Source: Dasypus novemcinctus (Eukaryota; Chordata; Mammalia; Cingulata; Dasypodidae). Taken from it: DNA of 64,000 bases. Positions 1 to 11,577 of this stretch are shown one piece after another. Numbering within the stretch: the stretch's first letter is position 1; every line of letters starts with the position of its first letter. The notes beneath the pieces were generated by a model. That model searched no databases and had not been told where the DNA came from. It saw only the letters and a program-made list of their open reading frames with translations. A program made the translations under genes and the position numbers. The stretch is from NCBI RefSeq assembly GCF_030445035.2, contig NC_080702.1:14950029-15014028 (forward strand). The letters are read 5' to 3'.

Positions 1-2451
1 CAGATGTTGCAACTAATGGAATTAGTTTTTAATGCCCATTTCAGATTGTTCTTTCCTGGTATGAAAAAACAAAACTGATTTTTTAAGAGTTTATCTTGTA
101 CCCTGCACCTTCACTAAATTTATTTTCTGTAGTAGTTTTCTTGTGACTCCTTTGGGATTTTCATTATGGAAGGACATACCATCAGAGAGAAGTGTTAGTT
201 TTACTTTTTCATTTCTGATTTCAGTGCCTTTTTCTTTTTTTGCCTATTTACCCTGCCAGGAACTTTGAGTATAATTTTGAATAGAAGTGATAAAAGTGGG
301 TAACGTTGCCTTGTTCCTGATCACAGGTTTCAGTCTTTCATTGTAAGTTTTCATTCTTTCTTATATTGACTATGATGTTTGCTGTGAGTTTTTTGTGTTT
401 ATCATGTTTTGGTTGTTACCTTTTATTCCTATTTTTCTGAGTGATATTATGAAATCATGGTAGATATCATCAGAAGCTTTTTCTGTGCTATTAAAGTGAT
501 CATATGGATTTTTCCTTCTTGGGATAAGTCACCCTTGGTCATGTGGTATAATCCTTCTAATTTATGTTGTTGGATTTGATTTTCTAGTGTTTTGTTGAGA
601 TTTTGCTTCATTAGAGAAGTTGTTCCGTTACTTTCTTTTGATGTCTCTATCTGGTTTGGGTATCACAGTAATACTAGCCTCCTAGAATGAATTAGGAAGA
701 ATCCCGACCTCTTCGTTTCTTTTGGAAGGCTTTGTGAAGGATTTGTGTTAATTCTTGTTTGAGTGCTTGGTACAATTCTCTCTAACGCCATCTGGTCTTG
801 GACCTTTCCTTGTAGGGAGGTTTTTGATTATTCAATCTTTTTGCTTTTATAGGTCTCTTAATATCTTTTATTTCTTCTTTAATCAATGCAGGTTATTTTT
901 ATGTTTCTAGGAATTTGTTCATGTCCTCTAGGTTATCTAGTTTGTTGGAATATGAATGTTCATAATATTCTCTTATAACCCTTTTAATTTCTGCTAGATC
1001 AGTGATAATATTCCCACTTTCACTCCTTAAGTAGTTATTTGCATCTTCTTTCATTTCTCTTCGTTTGGATAAAGCTTTGTCAATTTTATTAATCTTTCCA
1101 AAGAACTAAATTTTGGTTTCATTGATCCTCTGAATTGTTTTTCTGTTCTTTATCTCACTTATCTCTACTCTAATCTTTATTATTTCCTTCCTCCTAGTAA
1201 TGTTAAGTTTGACTTATTCTTCTTTCTTCAAGATAGGAAGTTAGGTTAGTGGTTTGATACCATTCATTCTTAATGTAGAAATTTATAGCTATAAGTTTCC
1301 CTTATAGCTATAAGGGGCAGTGCCTTGCTCCTTCCCATAGGTTTTTGCATGTTTTTTTTTTTTTTTAATAAGAATTTTCTGATTTCTCTTGTAGGTGGGT
1401 TTCAGAAAATTATCCTGTTGGATATTTAAAAATGGGTCATATATTTTTCACTTACTTGTATAATTGCAGTTTTCCTTCTGTTATTGATTTTTTTCTTTAA
1501 ATATTTCTCTCCATCCACCCCCGCTTTGCAGCATTGTTGCTTGCTGTCTACTCTGTGTGTCCTTTCACTGTGCATTCTTCTGTGCCTGTATTTATTTTTA
1601 AAATTTATTTCCATACACACCCCCCTTGTGACTTGCTTATTGTCTGCTCTCTGTGTCCATTCACTGTGGGCTCTTCTGTAGATTTTGCTTGTCTCCCTTT
1701 TTGTTGCCTCACCCTGCTGAGTCAGTTCTCCTCTGCTCTTGCAGGTCTGCGGCATTATGCAGCGCTTGCCGATGAGCCTGTCTTCACAAGGAGGCCCCAG
1801 CACGTGAACCCAGGACCTCCCATTTGGTAGATGGGAGCCCAACTGATTGAGCCACAGCCGCTTCCCCGTTACTGATTTTTATATAAATCAATTGTGGTAG
1901 AAGAGAAGCTTTGTGTAATTTCAGTCTTTTAATTTTTATTGTCTTATATCTTAACATACGGTCTAGCCTGGAGAATGATACAAGGATAGTTTAGAAGAAT
2001 GTGTATTCTTCTGTTGTTGGGAGGCATTCTATATATGTTTGTTAAGTGCAGTTTATTTATAATATTGTTGACTTCCTCAGTTTCCTTTCTAATACTCTGT
2101 CTTGATGGTTGATTCATTCTTGAAAGTGGTATTTTGAAGTCTCCTAGTATTATTGTATAACTATTTATTCTTTCAGTTTTGCCAATGTTGTTTCATGTAT
2201 TTTGCAGCTCCTGTGCATATATGTTGGTGATTGTTGCACCTTCTTGTTGGATTGACCCTTTTCTTAGTATATAGTGCTCTCTATTTTCTTTTGTTCTGAG
2301 TTTGGACTTCGCGGCTGTTCTTTTCTGATAGTAGTATAGCCTCCCTTCTTGTTACTCTTTGTACATAATATTTTTATTCATCTCAGAACTTTCAGAGTAT
2401 TCATTTCTTTGGATCTAAAGTGAGTCTCTTCAAAATAACAGGGTGTTTGAA
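1..2451 (-). mobile_element. Old L1 LINE ORF2 remnant, left part
   Basis: Read on the minus strand, this AT-rich block carries degraded endonuclease and reverse-transcriptase text of L1 ORF2. The order of recognisable segments matches the intact L1 copies at 3858-13366 and 39270-48985, but every frame is broken. The window edge cuts it at position 1. It is interrupted by a SINE at 1493-1867 and by a solo LTR at 2452-3448, after which the same L1 text resumes for a short distance. It is much more diverged than the two full-length minus-strand L1s, so it is an older insertion. No product is expected. Confidence 0.85.
1493..1867 (-). mobile_element. DAS-type tRNA-derived SINE
   Basis: On the minus strand the element begins near 1867 with a tRNA-like head: an A-box-like segment (GTGGCTCAATCAGTTGGGC) followed by a B-box-like GGTTCACG. 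It ends in a degenerate tail near 1493. Flanks 1480-1492 and 1868-1880 form a 13-bp target-site duplication with one mismatch, typical of L1-mediated retroposition. The body resembles the other DAS SINEs here but is more diverged, and its tail holds repeated segments ending in 'cactgtg', so it may belong to an older DAS subfamily. The exact subfamily is not assigned. Confidence 0.85.
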
Positions 2452-3035
2452 TGCGGTCACCCCTCGGGCTGAAGTGTGGTTTGCTGGCCTGTCAGGGGAG
2501 CAGCCGTGGTAGGCCTAATTCCAAGCCGCTGCCCCCACAATAGGGTGGCTGGTCGGACTCACCGCCACCCCTGAAGGGAGCTCGGCATGGGCGCAGAGTG
2601 CCCTCGGGTCTCCCCTTCTCGGCAGCCATGCTTCCGCGGCCGCCCCTCCTCCCGGATAGCGCCACACGATGCCTTATGAGGCAATACCCTTCTTCTTTCT
2701 CCCTGCGCAGGTGCAGGGCGGAAAATTCCAGTCTGCCCCCCCCCCCCCCCCCCCGCCCAACAGCAGCAACAGCCAGGAACAAGGCGGGAAACTCAAGTCT
2801 GCCCTCCACCCCAGCAACAGCAGCCACCAAATCCCTAAACCCTGCCACTTCCCCCAGTAACAGCAGCCACCAATCCCTAAACCCTGCCACTTCCCCTGGC
2901 AACAGCAACAGCCAATCCCTAATCACCACCCCTCCCCCTTCCAGTACCTCCCACCAACCTTTCTCCCCAGTAACTGCTTGCGGCAACCAATCAGAACATG
3001 ACATAAGCTTCGACCAATCAACCTTCCCCAGTCCC

Positions 3036-3064
3036 TATAAAACTGTAGCCACTTCCTCAATAAA
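3036..3064 (+). promoter_or_regulatory. LTR TATA box and poly(A) signal
   Basis: TATAAAA at 3036-3042 is followed 16 bases later by AATAAA at 3059-3064, the usual arrangement of an LTR core promoter and polyadenylation signal. In the second copy (50493-51467) both are altered, to TATTAAA and AATAAG when read in LTR sense. Copy 1 therefore keeps the better signals. Confidence 0.75.
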
Positions 3065-3276
3065 GTTGGACCTGCGTGTTTACCTCATCTCCGCGGTAGT
3101 TCTTCTGCCGTGCGCCCTCCAGTCCTGAGAGCCCCCGACAAGGGCCTGGCCTCCCTTGTCCCCAGTTCGTCGCCTGCTTCTCCGGGCGACCCCTTCGTCG
3201 CTGGCTTTGCCGGGTGACCCCTTCGTCGCCGGCTTCGCCGGGCGACCCCGTCAGCTGAACCGCGCAACCCCTGTGA

Positions 3277-3420
3277 GACCGACCCCTCGTCTGCTGCCGG
3301 ACCGACCCCTCGTCTGCTGCCGGACCGACCCCTCGTCCCAAACCGGACCAACCCCTCGTCCCAAGCCGGACCAACCCCTCGTCCAAAGCCGGACCGACCC
3401 CTCATCCGCAGCCAGACCCC
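3277..3420 (+). repeat. About 22-bp tandem repeat in the U5 part of the LTR
   Basis: About six tandem units, each with the core GACCGACCCCTCGTC or a close variant, lie near the 3' end of the LTR. The homologous region of the second LTR (about 50520-50630) has only about four units. A second short repeat, of about 30 bp with the core GGCGACCCCTTCGTCGC, sits just upstream at about 3180-3250. Confidence 0.8.
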
Positions 3421-3454
3421 ACCGCCACCGACCAAGGAAGGCGCCGCATTTGAA

Positions 3455-3857
3455 GTATTTTTTTAAAATACATTCTGCCAATATGTGTCTTTTAATTGGT
3501 GAGTTTATTGTTTTTATTATTTTTTGAAGATGCTTAGATTACATAAATGTTATATAAAAAATAGTATGGGTTGGAGGAAAAATACATCAAATGTAAGAGA
3601 AGGAATATAGTTGGTAATAATATTTTGACAATGCTTTTGAATAATTTGTAATAAATGTTTGACACCAATGCAGAGAGTTTGTGGAGGGGTGATGTATGAG
3701 ACCCCTGTGTGATGTTATGTGTGTTTGTTTTTTAAGTTCGCAATCTTTACTATACACTTATTGTGTATATGTGTATGAGTGATATACTTCAATAAAAAAT
3801 ATACATACAAAAAATGTATACATACAAAAAGTATTGGAAAATACTTTGGTAGTAATA
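3455..3857. mobile_element. Old L1 fragments (ORF2 resumption and 3' ends)
   Basis: About 3455-3500 continues the minus-strand L1 text interrupted by the LTR. About 3525-3600 resembles the 3' end of a minus-strand L1, similar to the text near 49010. About 3600-3840 is a plus-strand older L1 3' end: its phrase around 3720-3790 (tttgtttt..aagttc..caatctttactatacacttatt) recurs at about 25470-25510. No gene is visible. Confidence 0.55.
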
Positions 3858-3876
3858 TTTTTTTTTTTTTTTTTTT

Positions 3877-6716
3877 GCCTTTTCATTCTTTTTTTTTTAT
3901 TTTTTTATTTTTTATTGACTTTGTAATAATATTACATTAAAAATATATATGTGAGGTCCCATTCAACCCCACCCCCCCACCCCCCCTCTCCCCCCCCCCC
4001 CAACAACACTCGTTCCCATCATCATGACACATCCATTGGATTTGGTAAGTACATCTTTGGGCACCTCTGCACCTCATATACATTGGTTCACATCATGGCC
4101 CATACTCTCCTCTATTCCATCATGTAGGCCCTGTGAGGATTTACAATGTCCGGTGATTACCTCTGAAGCACCATCCAGGGCAGCTCCATGTCCCGAAGAC
4201 GCCTCCACCTCTCATCTCTTCCTGCCTTTCCCCATACCCTTTGTCCATTATGTCCACTTTTCCCAATCCAATGCCACCTCTTCTATGTGGACACTGGATT
4301 GGTTGTGTCCATTGCACCTTTATGTCAAGAGGAGGCTCAGATTCCACCTGGATGCTGGATGCAATCCTCCCATTTTCAGTTGGAATCACTCTAGGCTCCA
4401 TGGTGTGGTGGTTGTCCTTCTTCACCTCCATCTTAGCTGAGTGTGGTAAGTCCAATAAATCAGATTGTAGGTGCTGGAGTCTGTTGAGGCTCAGGATCTG
4501 GCTATCACATTGTCAGTCCAGAGATTCAAATCCCCTAAATATATCTTAAACCCCAACATTAACTGCACCTCCAGCACATTAGCATGAAAGTCTTATGAAG
4601 GGAGATCCCATCTGAGTCCAGATTCATCACACATAAACACCATTTCCAAAGAGGGGCCATCCGCCCTGGTAGTTAACCCCATCGGCCATGACCATAACTC
4701 CCATGGGTCTCTTTAGCCCTCAAAGGAACCAATATCTGGGGGTTGTATCTGCTTTATCTGTCTCTCTGACTCTGCTCAGTTGTGCATGAGGGCAAACCTT
4801 CTGCCAGCCTCCAGACTCTTTTTTAGAAACTCGTAGCCATATAAACTCATTTCTCCTTTCCATTTCCCCCTTACTTTAGGTCAAACAGCATTTTAAAGTC
4901 ATGGTATTTTATGTAGACATGGATATTCTGCTGATCCGCATTGAACCTTCCGTATAAGGTCATTTTCCAGTTGCATCATCAGTTGGTAGTTGATAGTGGT
5001 CCCTCGTTGCCAGGGAGGCTCATCCCCGGGTGTCATGTCCCACGCTGGGGGGAAGGCATTGCATTTACATGCTGAGTTTGGCTTCGAGACTGGCCACATT
5101 TGAGTAACATGAAGGCTGACAGAAGGAAATTCCCAGGCACAAAGTTGCTCTAGGCCTTGTTATTATTTTGGGTTTATCAGCTCACAAGCATAGTCATTAG
5201 TATCAGGGGCTCACTGTTGAACCCTCACTCCCTCCCGGTCCCCACCACTGTACCTGGGAGACTGTCGCTGCTCCCCTAGGGACCACGACAGAGCACCACT
5301 GGCCAGGAACCCAGTACCCCCCCCTACTGTGGTTTTTAATTGTTGCCACTATGAGTATATCCAAACATTACCATGCACCCTGGACATATGTTCTGTACAG
5401 CTCCCTGTCAGTCATATATCACCTGTCATTGGTATCCCATACCAGTATCCCTCCATTGCCGTTGTTGAAACACTCTGTGATCCAGAACTCCCCGAAATTT
5501 GAAGCCCAATATAATGTCATGGTCCCTTACTAGGGAATGGCATATAGCGATGAGTTTAAAGGATAGATAAAGAACTTGGATAAAGTTAGATAAAGAACTT
5601 AGATAAAGAATGTTGACTTGAAAAAATTCCACATCCTATTTTTTTCTTTTTTTTTTTTTCCCCCCCCCCCCCCCCTAATTATTCGGCTTTTCTTCACAGG
5701 AGTCCTAGACCACAGCAATGTATATATATAATATACAGCACTCCCACACATCCACCAGAAAACCTTTTCCCTTCCACAGTGATACTCTTACGCCCTATTC
5801 ATATCATATTTACTTAAAGTGATGTACAGAGTCTGAGACATTAGCTTTCTAACAAGGTGACATCTGTGTTTACATTATGGTGCATACTTTAGGATACACA
5901 GTTCTTTACATTTTTAGTGATCCTATGTTTTACATTATGGTTTACATTATCAGTCTGTCATCTCCTATATGTTATGGTGTAATATTACATGTTTTATATC
6001 CATCCTTGTGTACTCTCAAGAAACTCCTCTCTTACCCCCCATTTACTTTGGTTCCACACATTTAACGTCCATTTTCCCTTCCACCTTGGTGCCCTCAGTG
6101 ATAGCCAACCTCCGTTTCCTGAGGAGCCACTTCCAGAGATAGATGGAATAGTGTTCAGGGCCTAACTTGCTCAACTGCCCCAATGCCCTGGGAACCACCC
6201 TTTCTCTCGAGGGATACAGTTCCCTCTATTGGATGGCATTAGTCCTCCCCAGGATGTGGGTCCACCCCCACTCTCACTACTTGGGTTTCTACCCCATGGT
6301 GTCACCCACTCTGGCAGAATGAGCATTTAGACATTCCCCAGGAGCCCGTCCTGCATCAGACCCTCCCCTCCGAGCATTCTAAACAGGTAACCCTCTTTAT
6401 TATATTTTGATATGATTTTCTCGGCATTTTACTCTCCACCAACACCTGACCCTCTCCTGGTTCGTATGCTACCCCTCCCTCCCCCCACTTTTGGGCAACG
6501 TTACCCACCCGTCCCTCCCCAGCCACCCTCAAACCCGCAAAGCCCCAAGCAAAGGCAACCCCTTGCCCCCCTTTTATCTCTTCTTTGTGTTCATACTTAC
6601 CACCATCTCGTCTTAAATTCCACCCCTGCAGACATCGGCTCATATCCTTCCTCCACCCTCCGATTTCCTGCAAGCCTATCGTTCAGTCTCTTGCTATCTA
6701 GGGCAGCTTGTTTATT
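3877..6716 (-). other. Long L1-A 3' UTR
   Basis: This noncoding 2.8-kb segment is collinear with 39285-42042 of L1-B but clearly more diverged than the ORFs: about 12% differences in a 315-bp stretch I counted by hand. It holds two sense-strand G-rich tracts. Matching open frames on both strands at 4024-4455 are not supported as genes because changes between copies fall mostly on amino-acid-changing positions. Confidence 0.85.
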
Positions 6717-9700
6717 TCATATCATTGAGGTCATGTAGTATTTGTCCTTCAATGTCTGGGTTGCTTCACTCAACATAAGGTTCTCAAGATTCATCCATGT
6801 TATCACATGTGTTTGTAGTGTGTTTGTTCTTACAGCCGAGTAGTATTCCATTGTGTGTATATACCACATTTTATTGATCCACTCGTCTGTTGATGGGCAT
6901 TTGGGTTGATTCCAACTTTTGGCAATAGTGAACAATGCTGCTATGAACATTGGTGTACATATATTGGTTTGTGTTCTTGTTTTCAGTTCTGCTGGGTATA
7001 TTCCCAGCAGTGGTATTGCTGGGTCATATGGCAAATCTATGGCTAGTTTTTTGAGAAACCGCCATACTGTTCTCCAGAATGGTTGGATCCTTCTGCATTC
7101 CCACCAGCAGTGGATGAGTGTTCCCCTTCCTTCACATCCTCTCCAGCACTTGTATTCTTCTGTTTTTTTCATAGCTGCCAATCTTATGGGTGTAAGATGG
7201 TATCTCATTGTGGTTTTGATTTGCATTTCCCTGATAGCTAGAGATTTGGAACATTTTTTCATGTGCTTTCTTGCCATTTGTATTTCTTCTTCGGAGAAGT
7301 GTCTGTTTAAGTCTTTTTCCCATTTTTTAAATGGATTGTTTATCTTTTTATTTTCAAGATGTAGGAGTTCTTTATATATGCAAGTTATAAGTTTCTTATC
7401 AGATATATGATTGCCAAATATTTTCTCCCACTGTGTGGGCTCCCTTTTTACTTTCTTGACAAACTCCTTTGAGGTGCAGAAGGCTTTAATTTTGAGGAAG
7501 TCCCATTTATCTATTAGTTCTTTTGCTGCTCGTGCTTTTGGTGAGATATTCATAAATCCATTACCTATTACAAGGTCCTGTAGATGTTTCCCTACACTGC
7601 TTTCTAAGGTTTTTATGGTCTTGGCTCTTATATTTAGGTCTTTGATCCATCTTGAGTTGATCTTTGTATAAGGTGTGAGATGGTAATCCTCTTTCATTCT
7701 TCTACATATGGCTATCCAGTTCTCCAGACACCATTTGTTGAATAGGCCACTCTCTCCCAGTTGAGAGGGTTTGGTGGCTTTATCGAATATTATGTGGTTG
7801 TATATGTGAGGTTCTATATCAGAGCTTTCAATTCGATTCCATTGGTCTATATGTCTCTCCTTATGCCAATACCATGCTGTTTTCACCACCGTAGCTTTAT
7901 AGTATGTTTTGAAGTCAGGTAGTGTGATTCCTCCAATTTCGTTTTTCTTTTTCAGTATGTCTTTGGCTATTCGGGGTCTCTTTCCTTTCCAAATAAATTT
8001 CATAGTTAGTTTTTCTAGTTCCTTAAAGAAGGCTGCATTGATTTTTATTGGGATTGCATTGAATGTGTAGATCAATTTTGGTAGGATAGACATCTTAATA
8101 ATGTTCAGTCTTCCTATCCATGAACAAGGAATAGTCTTCCATTTATTTAGGTCTTCTTTGATTTCCTTGAACAATCTTGTATAGTTCTCAGTGTATAAGT
8201 TCTTTACCTCTTTAGTTAAATTTATTCCTAAGTATTTGATTTTTTTATTTACTTTTGTGAATGGTATTTGTTTCTTGATTTCCTCCTGATCTTGCTCATT
8301 ATTGGTGTACAGAAATGCTACTGATTTTTGCGCATTGATCTTATAACCTGCGACTTTACTAAACTCATTTATGAGTTCTAGAATCTTCGTTGTAGATCTC
8401 TCAGGGTTTTCTATGTATAGGATCATGTCATCTGCAAATAATGAAATTTTGACTTCTTCCTTTCCAATTTGAATGCCTTTTATTTCTGGTTCTTGCCTCA
8501 GTGCTCGAGCAAGTACTTCTAAGACAATGTTAAATAGGAGCGGCGACAGTGGGCCACCTTGTCTTGTTCCTGAGTTTAGAGGGAAGGAGTCTAGGATTTC
8601 TCCATTGTAAACAATATTGGCTTTAGGTTTTTCATATATACTCTTTATCATGTTCAAAAAATTTCCTTGTATTCCAATCATTTGGAGTGTTTTTATCAAG
8701 AAAGGGTGCTGTATTTTGTCAAATGCTTTTTCTGCATCAATAGATATAATCATGTGATTTTTTTCCTTCAATCTGTTTATATGGTGTATTACGTTGATTG
8801 ATTTTCTTATGTTGAACCATCCTTGCATACCTGGGATGAATCCCACTTGGTCGTGGTGTATAATTCGTTTAATGTGTTGTTGAATACGATTAGCAAGTAT
8901 TTTGTTAAGTATTTTTGCGTCTAGGTTCATTAGAGAAATTGGTCTGTAATTTTCCTTTCTTGTGATGTCTTTGTTTGGCTTTGGTACTAGGGTAATGTTG
9001 GCATCATAGAAGGAGTTGGGTAATGTTCTTTCTGTTTCGATGGTTTGGAATAGTTTCAGCAGGATTGGTGTCAGTTCTTTCCGGAATGTTTTATAGAATT
9101 CACCTGTGAAGCCATCTGGCCCTGGGCTCTTCTTAGTTGGGAGATTTTTAATAACTGATTCTATCTCTCTGCTTGTGATTGGTTTGTTAAGATCATCAAT
9201 TTCTTCTTTTGTCAATATGGGCTGTTTATGTGTTTCTAGGAATTTGTCCATTTCCTCTAGATTGTCATTTTTGTTGGAATATAGTTTTTCAAAATATCCT
9301 CTTATGATAGTCTTTATTTCTGTGGGGTCAGTGGTGATATCGCCTTTCTCATTTCTTATTTTGTGTATTTGCATCTTCTCTCTTTTTTTCTTTGTTAGTG
9401 TTGCTAAAGGTTTGTCAATTTTGTTAATCTTCTCAAAAAACCAGCTCTTGGTCTTGTTTATCTGTTCAAGTGCTTTCTTATTTTCTATTTCATTTAGTTC
9501 TGCTCTTATCTTTGTATTTCCTTCCTTCTTCTTCCTGTTGGGTTACTTTGTTGTTGTTTTTCTAATTCCTTCAAATGTGCAGTTAGTTCTTCAATTTTTG
9601 CTCTTTCTTCTTTTTTGATATATGAATTTATGGCTATAAACTTCCCTCTCAGTACTGCTTTTGCTGCATCCCATAAATTTTGGTATGTTGTGTTATCATT

Positions 9701-10624
9701 ATCATTTGTTTCAAGGTAGTCATTGATTTCTTTTGAGATTTCCTCTTTGACCCACTGTTTTTCTAAGAGTGTGTTGTTTAATTTCCAAATCGTGGTGTGA
9801 AATCTGGGCTTCTTTCCCTTGCAAATCTCCAGCTTGACTCCACTGTGGTCAGAGATAATGTTTTGTATGATTTCAATCTTTCTGAATTCGTTCAGCCTTT
9901 CTTTGTGGCCTAGCATATGATCTATCTTGGAGAATGATCCATGTGCGCTTGAGAAAAATGTATATCCTGCTGTGTTTGGGTGTAGCGATCTATATATGTC
10001 TATTAGATCGAGCTCCTCTAATATATTATTCAGATGTTTTGTTTCTTTGGTGATTCTCTTTTGAGATGTTCTGTCCAGAGTTGATAGTGGTGTATTAAAA
10101 TCCCCCACTATAATTGTAGATGTATCTATTCTTTCACTTAGTTTTTCCAGCGTTTGCCTGACGTATTTAGAGGCACCCTTGTTAGGGGCATAGATATTTA
10201 TGATTGTTCGATCTTCTTGACAGATTTTCCCTTTGACTAAAATGTAGTATCCTTCTTTGTCTCTCACAATTGTTTCACATTTAAAGTCTGTTTTGTCTGA
10301 TATTAATATAGCTACTCCTGCCTTTTTTTGGTTATTGTTAGCTTGTATGATTGTTTTCCAGCCTTTCACTTTCAATCTCCATGCGTCTCTGGGTCTAAGA
10401 TGTGTCTCTTGTAGACAGCATACGGATGGGTCATATTTCCTTATCCAGTGTCCCAGTCTGAATCTTTTGATAGGTGAGTTTAATCCATTGACATTCAGTG
10501 TTATTACTATCAAGGAATTATTTGTGTTAGCCATATTTTGATTGGATTTGTGTTTGTCATATTTTGTTTGTATATTTTTTTTTGTCTTTTTTGTTGTTGT
10601 TGTTGGTCTTATACTCTCCTCCAA
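6717..10624 (-). pseudogene. L1 ORF2 (endonuclease-reverse transcriptase), one frameshift
   Basis: This is the L1 ORF2 protein, which nicks target DNA and reverse-transcribes its own RNA. The N-terminal part (10624-9506, 372 codons) is an APE-type endonuclease with NGLNSP, QETHL, VGDFNTP and SDHSG motifs. The rest, in another frame (6717 to past 9374), is a reverse transcriptase with the catalytic FADD at about 8427-8438 and an SPLL motif. It ends in the Cys-rich C-terminal motif CX3C-X7-H-X4-C. The break is a 1-nt deletion near 9514, judged against L1-B. Joined length would be about 1,300 codons, near the family norm. The usual TRQGCPL motif reads TRQGGPL here. The first Met overlaps ORF1 by 16 nt. 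The frameshift should prevent a full-length protein. Confidence 0.95.
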
Positions 10625-11577
10625 CTTTGCCTTTCCTGTTTTTTCCTTTCTTCCTGCAGAACTCCCTTTAGAATTTCTTGAAGGGGAGGTTTCTTGTTGG
10701 TATACTCTTTCAGTTTCTGTTTGTCTGCGAATATTTTGAACTCTCCATCATGTTTGAATGCTAGTTTAGCTGGGTAGAGTATTCTTGGTTGGAAATTTTT
10801 TTCCTTTAGTACCTTGACTATATCATACCACTGTCTTCTTGCCTCCATGGTTTCAGAAGAGAAATCAGCACTTAATCTAATTGAGCTTCCCTTGTATGTG
10901 ATGGTTTTCTTTTCTCTTGCTGCTTTTAGGATCTTCTCTTTGTCTTGAGCATTGGATAATTTGACAAGTATATGTCTTGGGGTGGGCCTGTTGGGGTTTA
11001 TGACTTGTGGAGTGTGCTGTGCTTCTTGGATATGTACATCTGTCTCTTTCAGTAGATTTGGGAAGTTTTCAGCCATTATTTCCTGCAACACTCTTTCTGA
11101 CCCCTTTCCCTTCTCTTCACCTTCTGGAATGCCTATAATACGTATGTTTGAGCGTTTTGCATTGTCATTCAGGTCCCTAAATCCTAATTGGATTTTTTCT
11201 ATCTTCTTATTGACCCCTTCTACTATCTGTTTGATTTCTGATGTACTGTCTTCCACATCACTAATTCTCTGCTCTGTCTCTTCTAGTCTGCTGATATTTG
11301 CTGCAAGTGTATTTTTGATTTCTTGAACTGTGGTGTTCATTCCCATCATATCTGTTATGTTTTTGCGTATGTCTGCAATTTCCCCTCCAAGTGATGTCTT
11401 CATGTTGTTAACCTCTTTCATTACTGCATCAAATTTGTCGGTGATAAATGTTCTGAGATCTTTCATTGCTTGTGCCAAGTTTTGCTCCCCTTCGTGATTA
11501 TTGGTTTGTTGATTGGATTCAGCCATGTTTTCCTGATTATTGGTTTGGTTCGTAGATTTTTGTTGCTTTCTGGTCAT
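10609..11577 (-). CDS. L1 ORF1 protein (RNA-binding chaperone), intact
   Basis: A 322-codon open frame encodes L1 ORF1p, the trimeric RNA-binding nucleic-acid chaperone that packages L1 RNA into a cytoplasmic particle. The N-terminal part is rich in Gln, Asn and Lys. A heptad-rich coiled coil follows at about residues 50-140 (for example [17 protein letters not shown]). The RRM domain begins around [12 protein letters not shown], and the C-terminal domain contains [15 protein letters not shown] and ends after [14 protein letters not shown]. Length is close to the human protein (338 residues). The stop overlaps the ORF2 start by 16 nt. No internal stop or frameshift is seen, while the equivalent frame in L1-B is broken. 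Whether it is expressed is unknown. Confidence 0.93.
   Translation of the reverse strand: MTRKQQKSTNQTNNQENMAESNQQTNNHEGEQNLAQAMKDLRTFITDKFDAVMKEVNNMKTSLGGEIADIRKNITDMMGMNTTVQEIKNTLAANISRLEETEQRISDVEDSTSEIKQIVEGVNKKIEKIQLGFRDLNDNAKRSNIRIIGIPEGEEKGKGSERVLQEIMAENFPNLLKETDVHIQEAQHTPQVINPNRPTPRHILVKLSNAQDKEKILKAAREKKTITYKGSSIRLSADFSSETMEARRQWYDIVKVLKEKNFQPRILYPAKLAFKHDGEFKIFADKQKLKEYTNKKPPLQEILKGVLQEERKKQERQSWRRV

Larger units (their letters stand above)
2452..3448 (+). mobile_element. Solo LTR of an endogenous retrovirus (copy 1)
   Basis: A 997-bp GC-rich LTR starts TGCGG and ends CCGCA (short inverted termini). It is flanked by a perfect 6-bp target-site duplication, TTTGAA, at 2446-2451 and 3449-3454. 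It interrupts L1 text that continues on both sides. A TATA box lies at 3036-3042 and a poly(A) signal at 3059-3064, giving the order U3, R, U5 on the plus strand. No internal retroviral sequence remains, so it is a solo LTR left by recombination. A 6-bp duplication is typical of class II (betaretrovirus-like) ERVs; the class assignment is an inference. A homologous LTR lies at 50493-51467 on the opposite strand. Open frames inside it are accidental. Confidence 0.93.

Noticed and set aside
2598..3527. Several open frames in the first solo LTR and their counterparts at 50488-51462
   Set aside because: GC-rich and repeat-driven, on both strands, inside a noncoding LTR; start and stop are not conserved between copies.
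4024..4455. Same-length open frames in the L1 3' UTRs (138 codons plus strand at 4024-4440 and 39385-39801; 104 codons minus strand at 4141-4455 and 39502-39816), suggesting a third L1 ORF
   Set aside because: Between the two copies I counted about 39 nucleotide differences and about 25 amino-acid changes in 104 codons, with no excess of silent changes. Conservation of length reflects common descent, not coding constraint. The L1-C version is broken.
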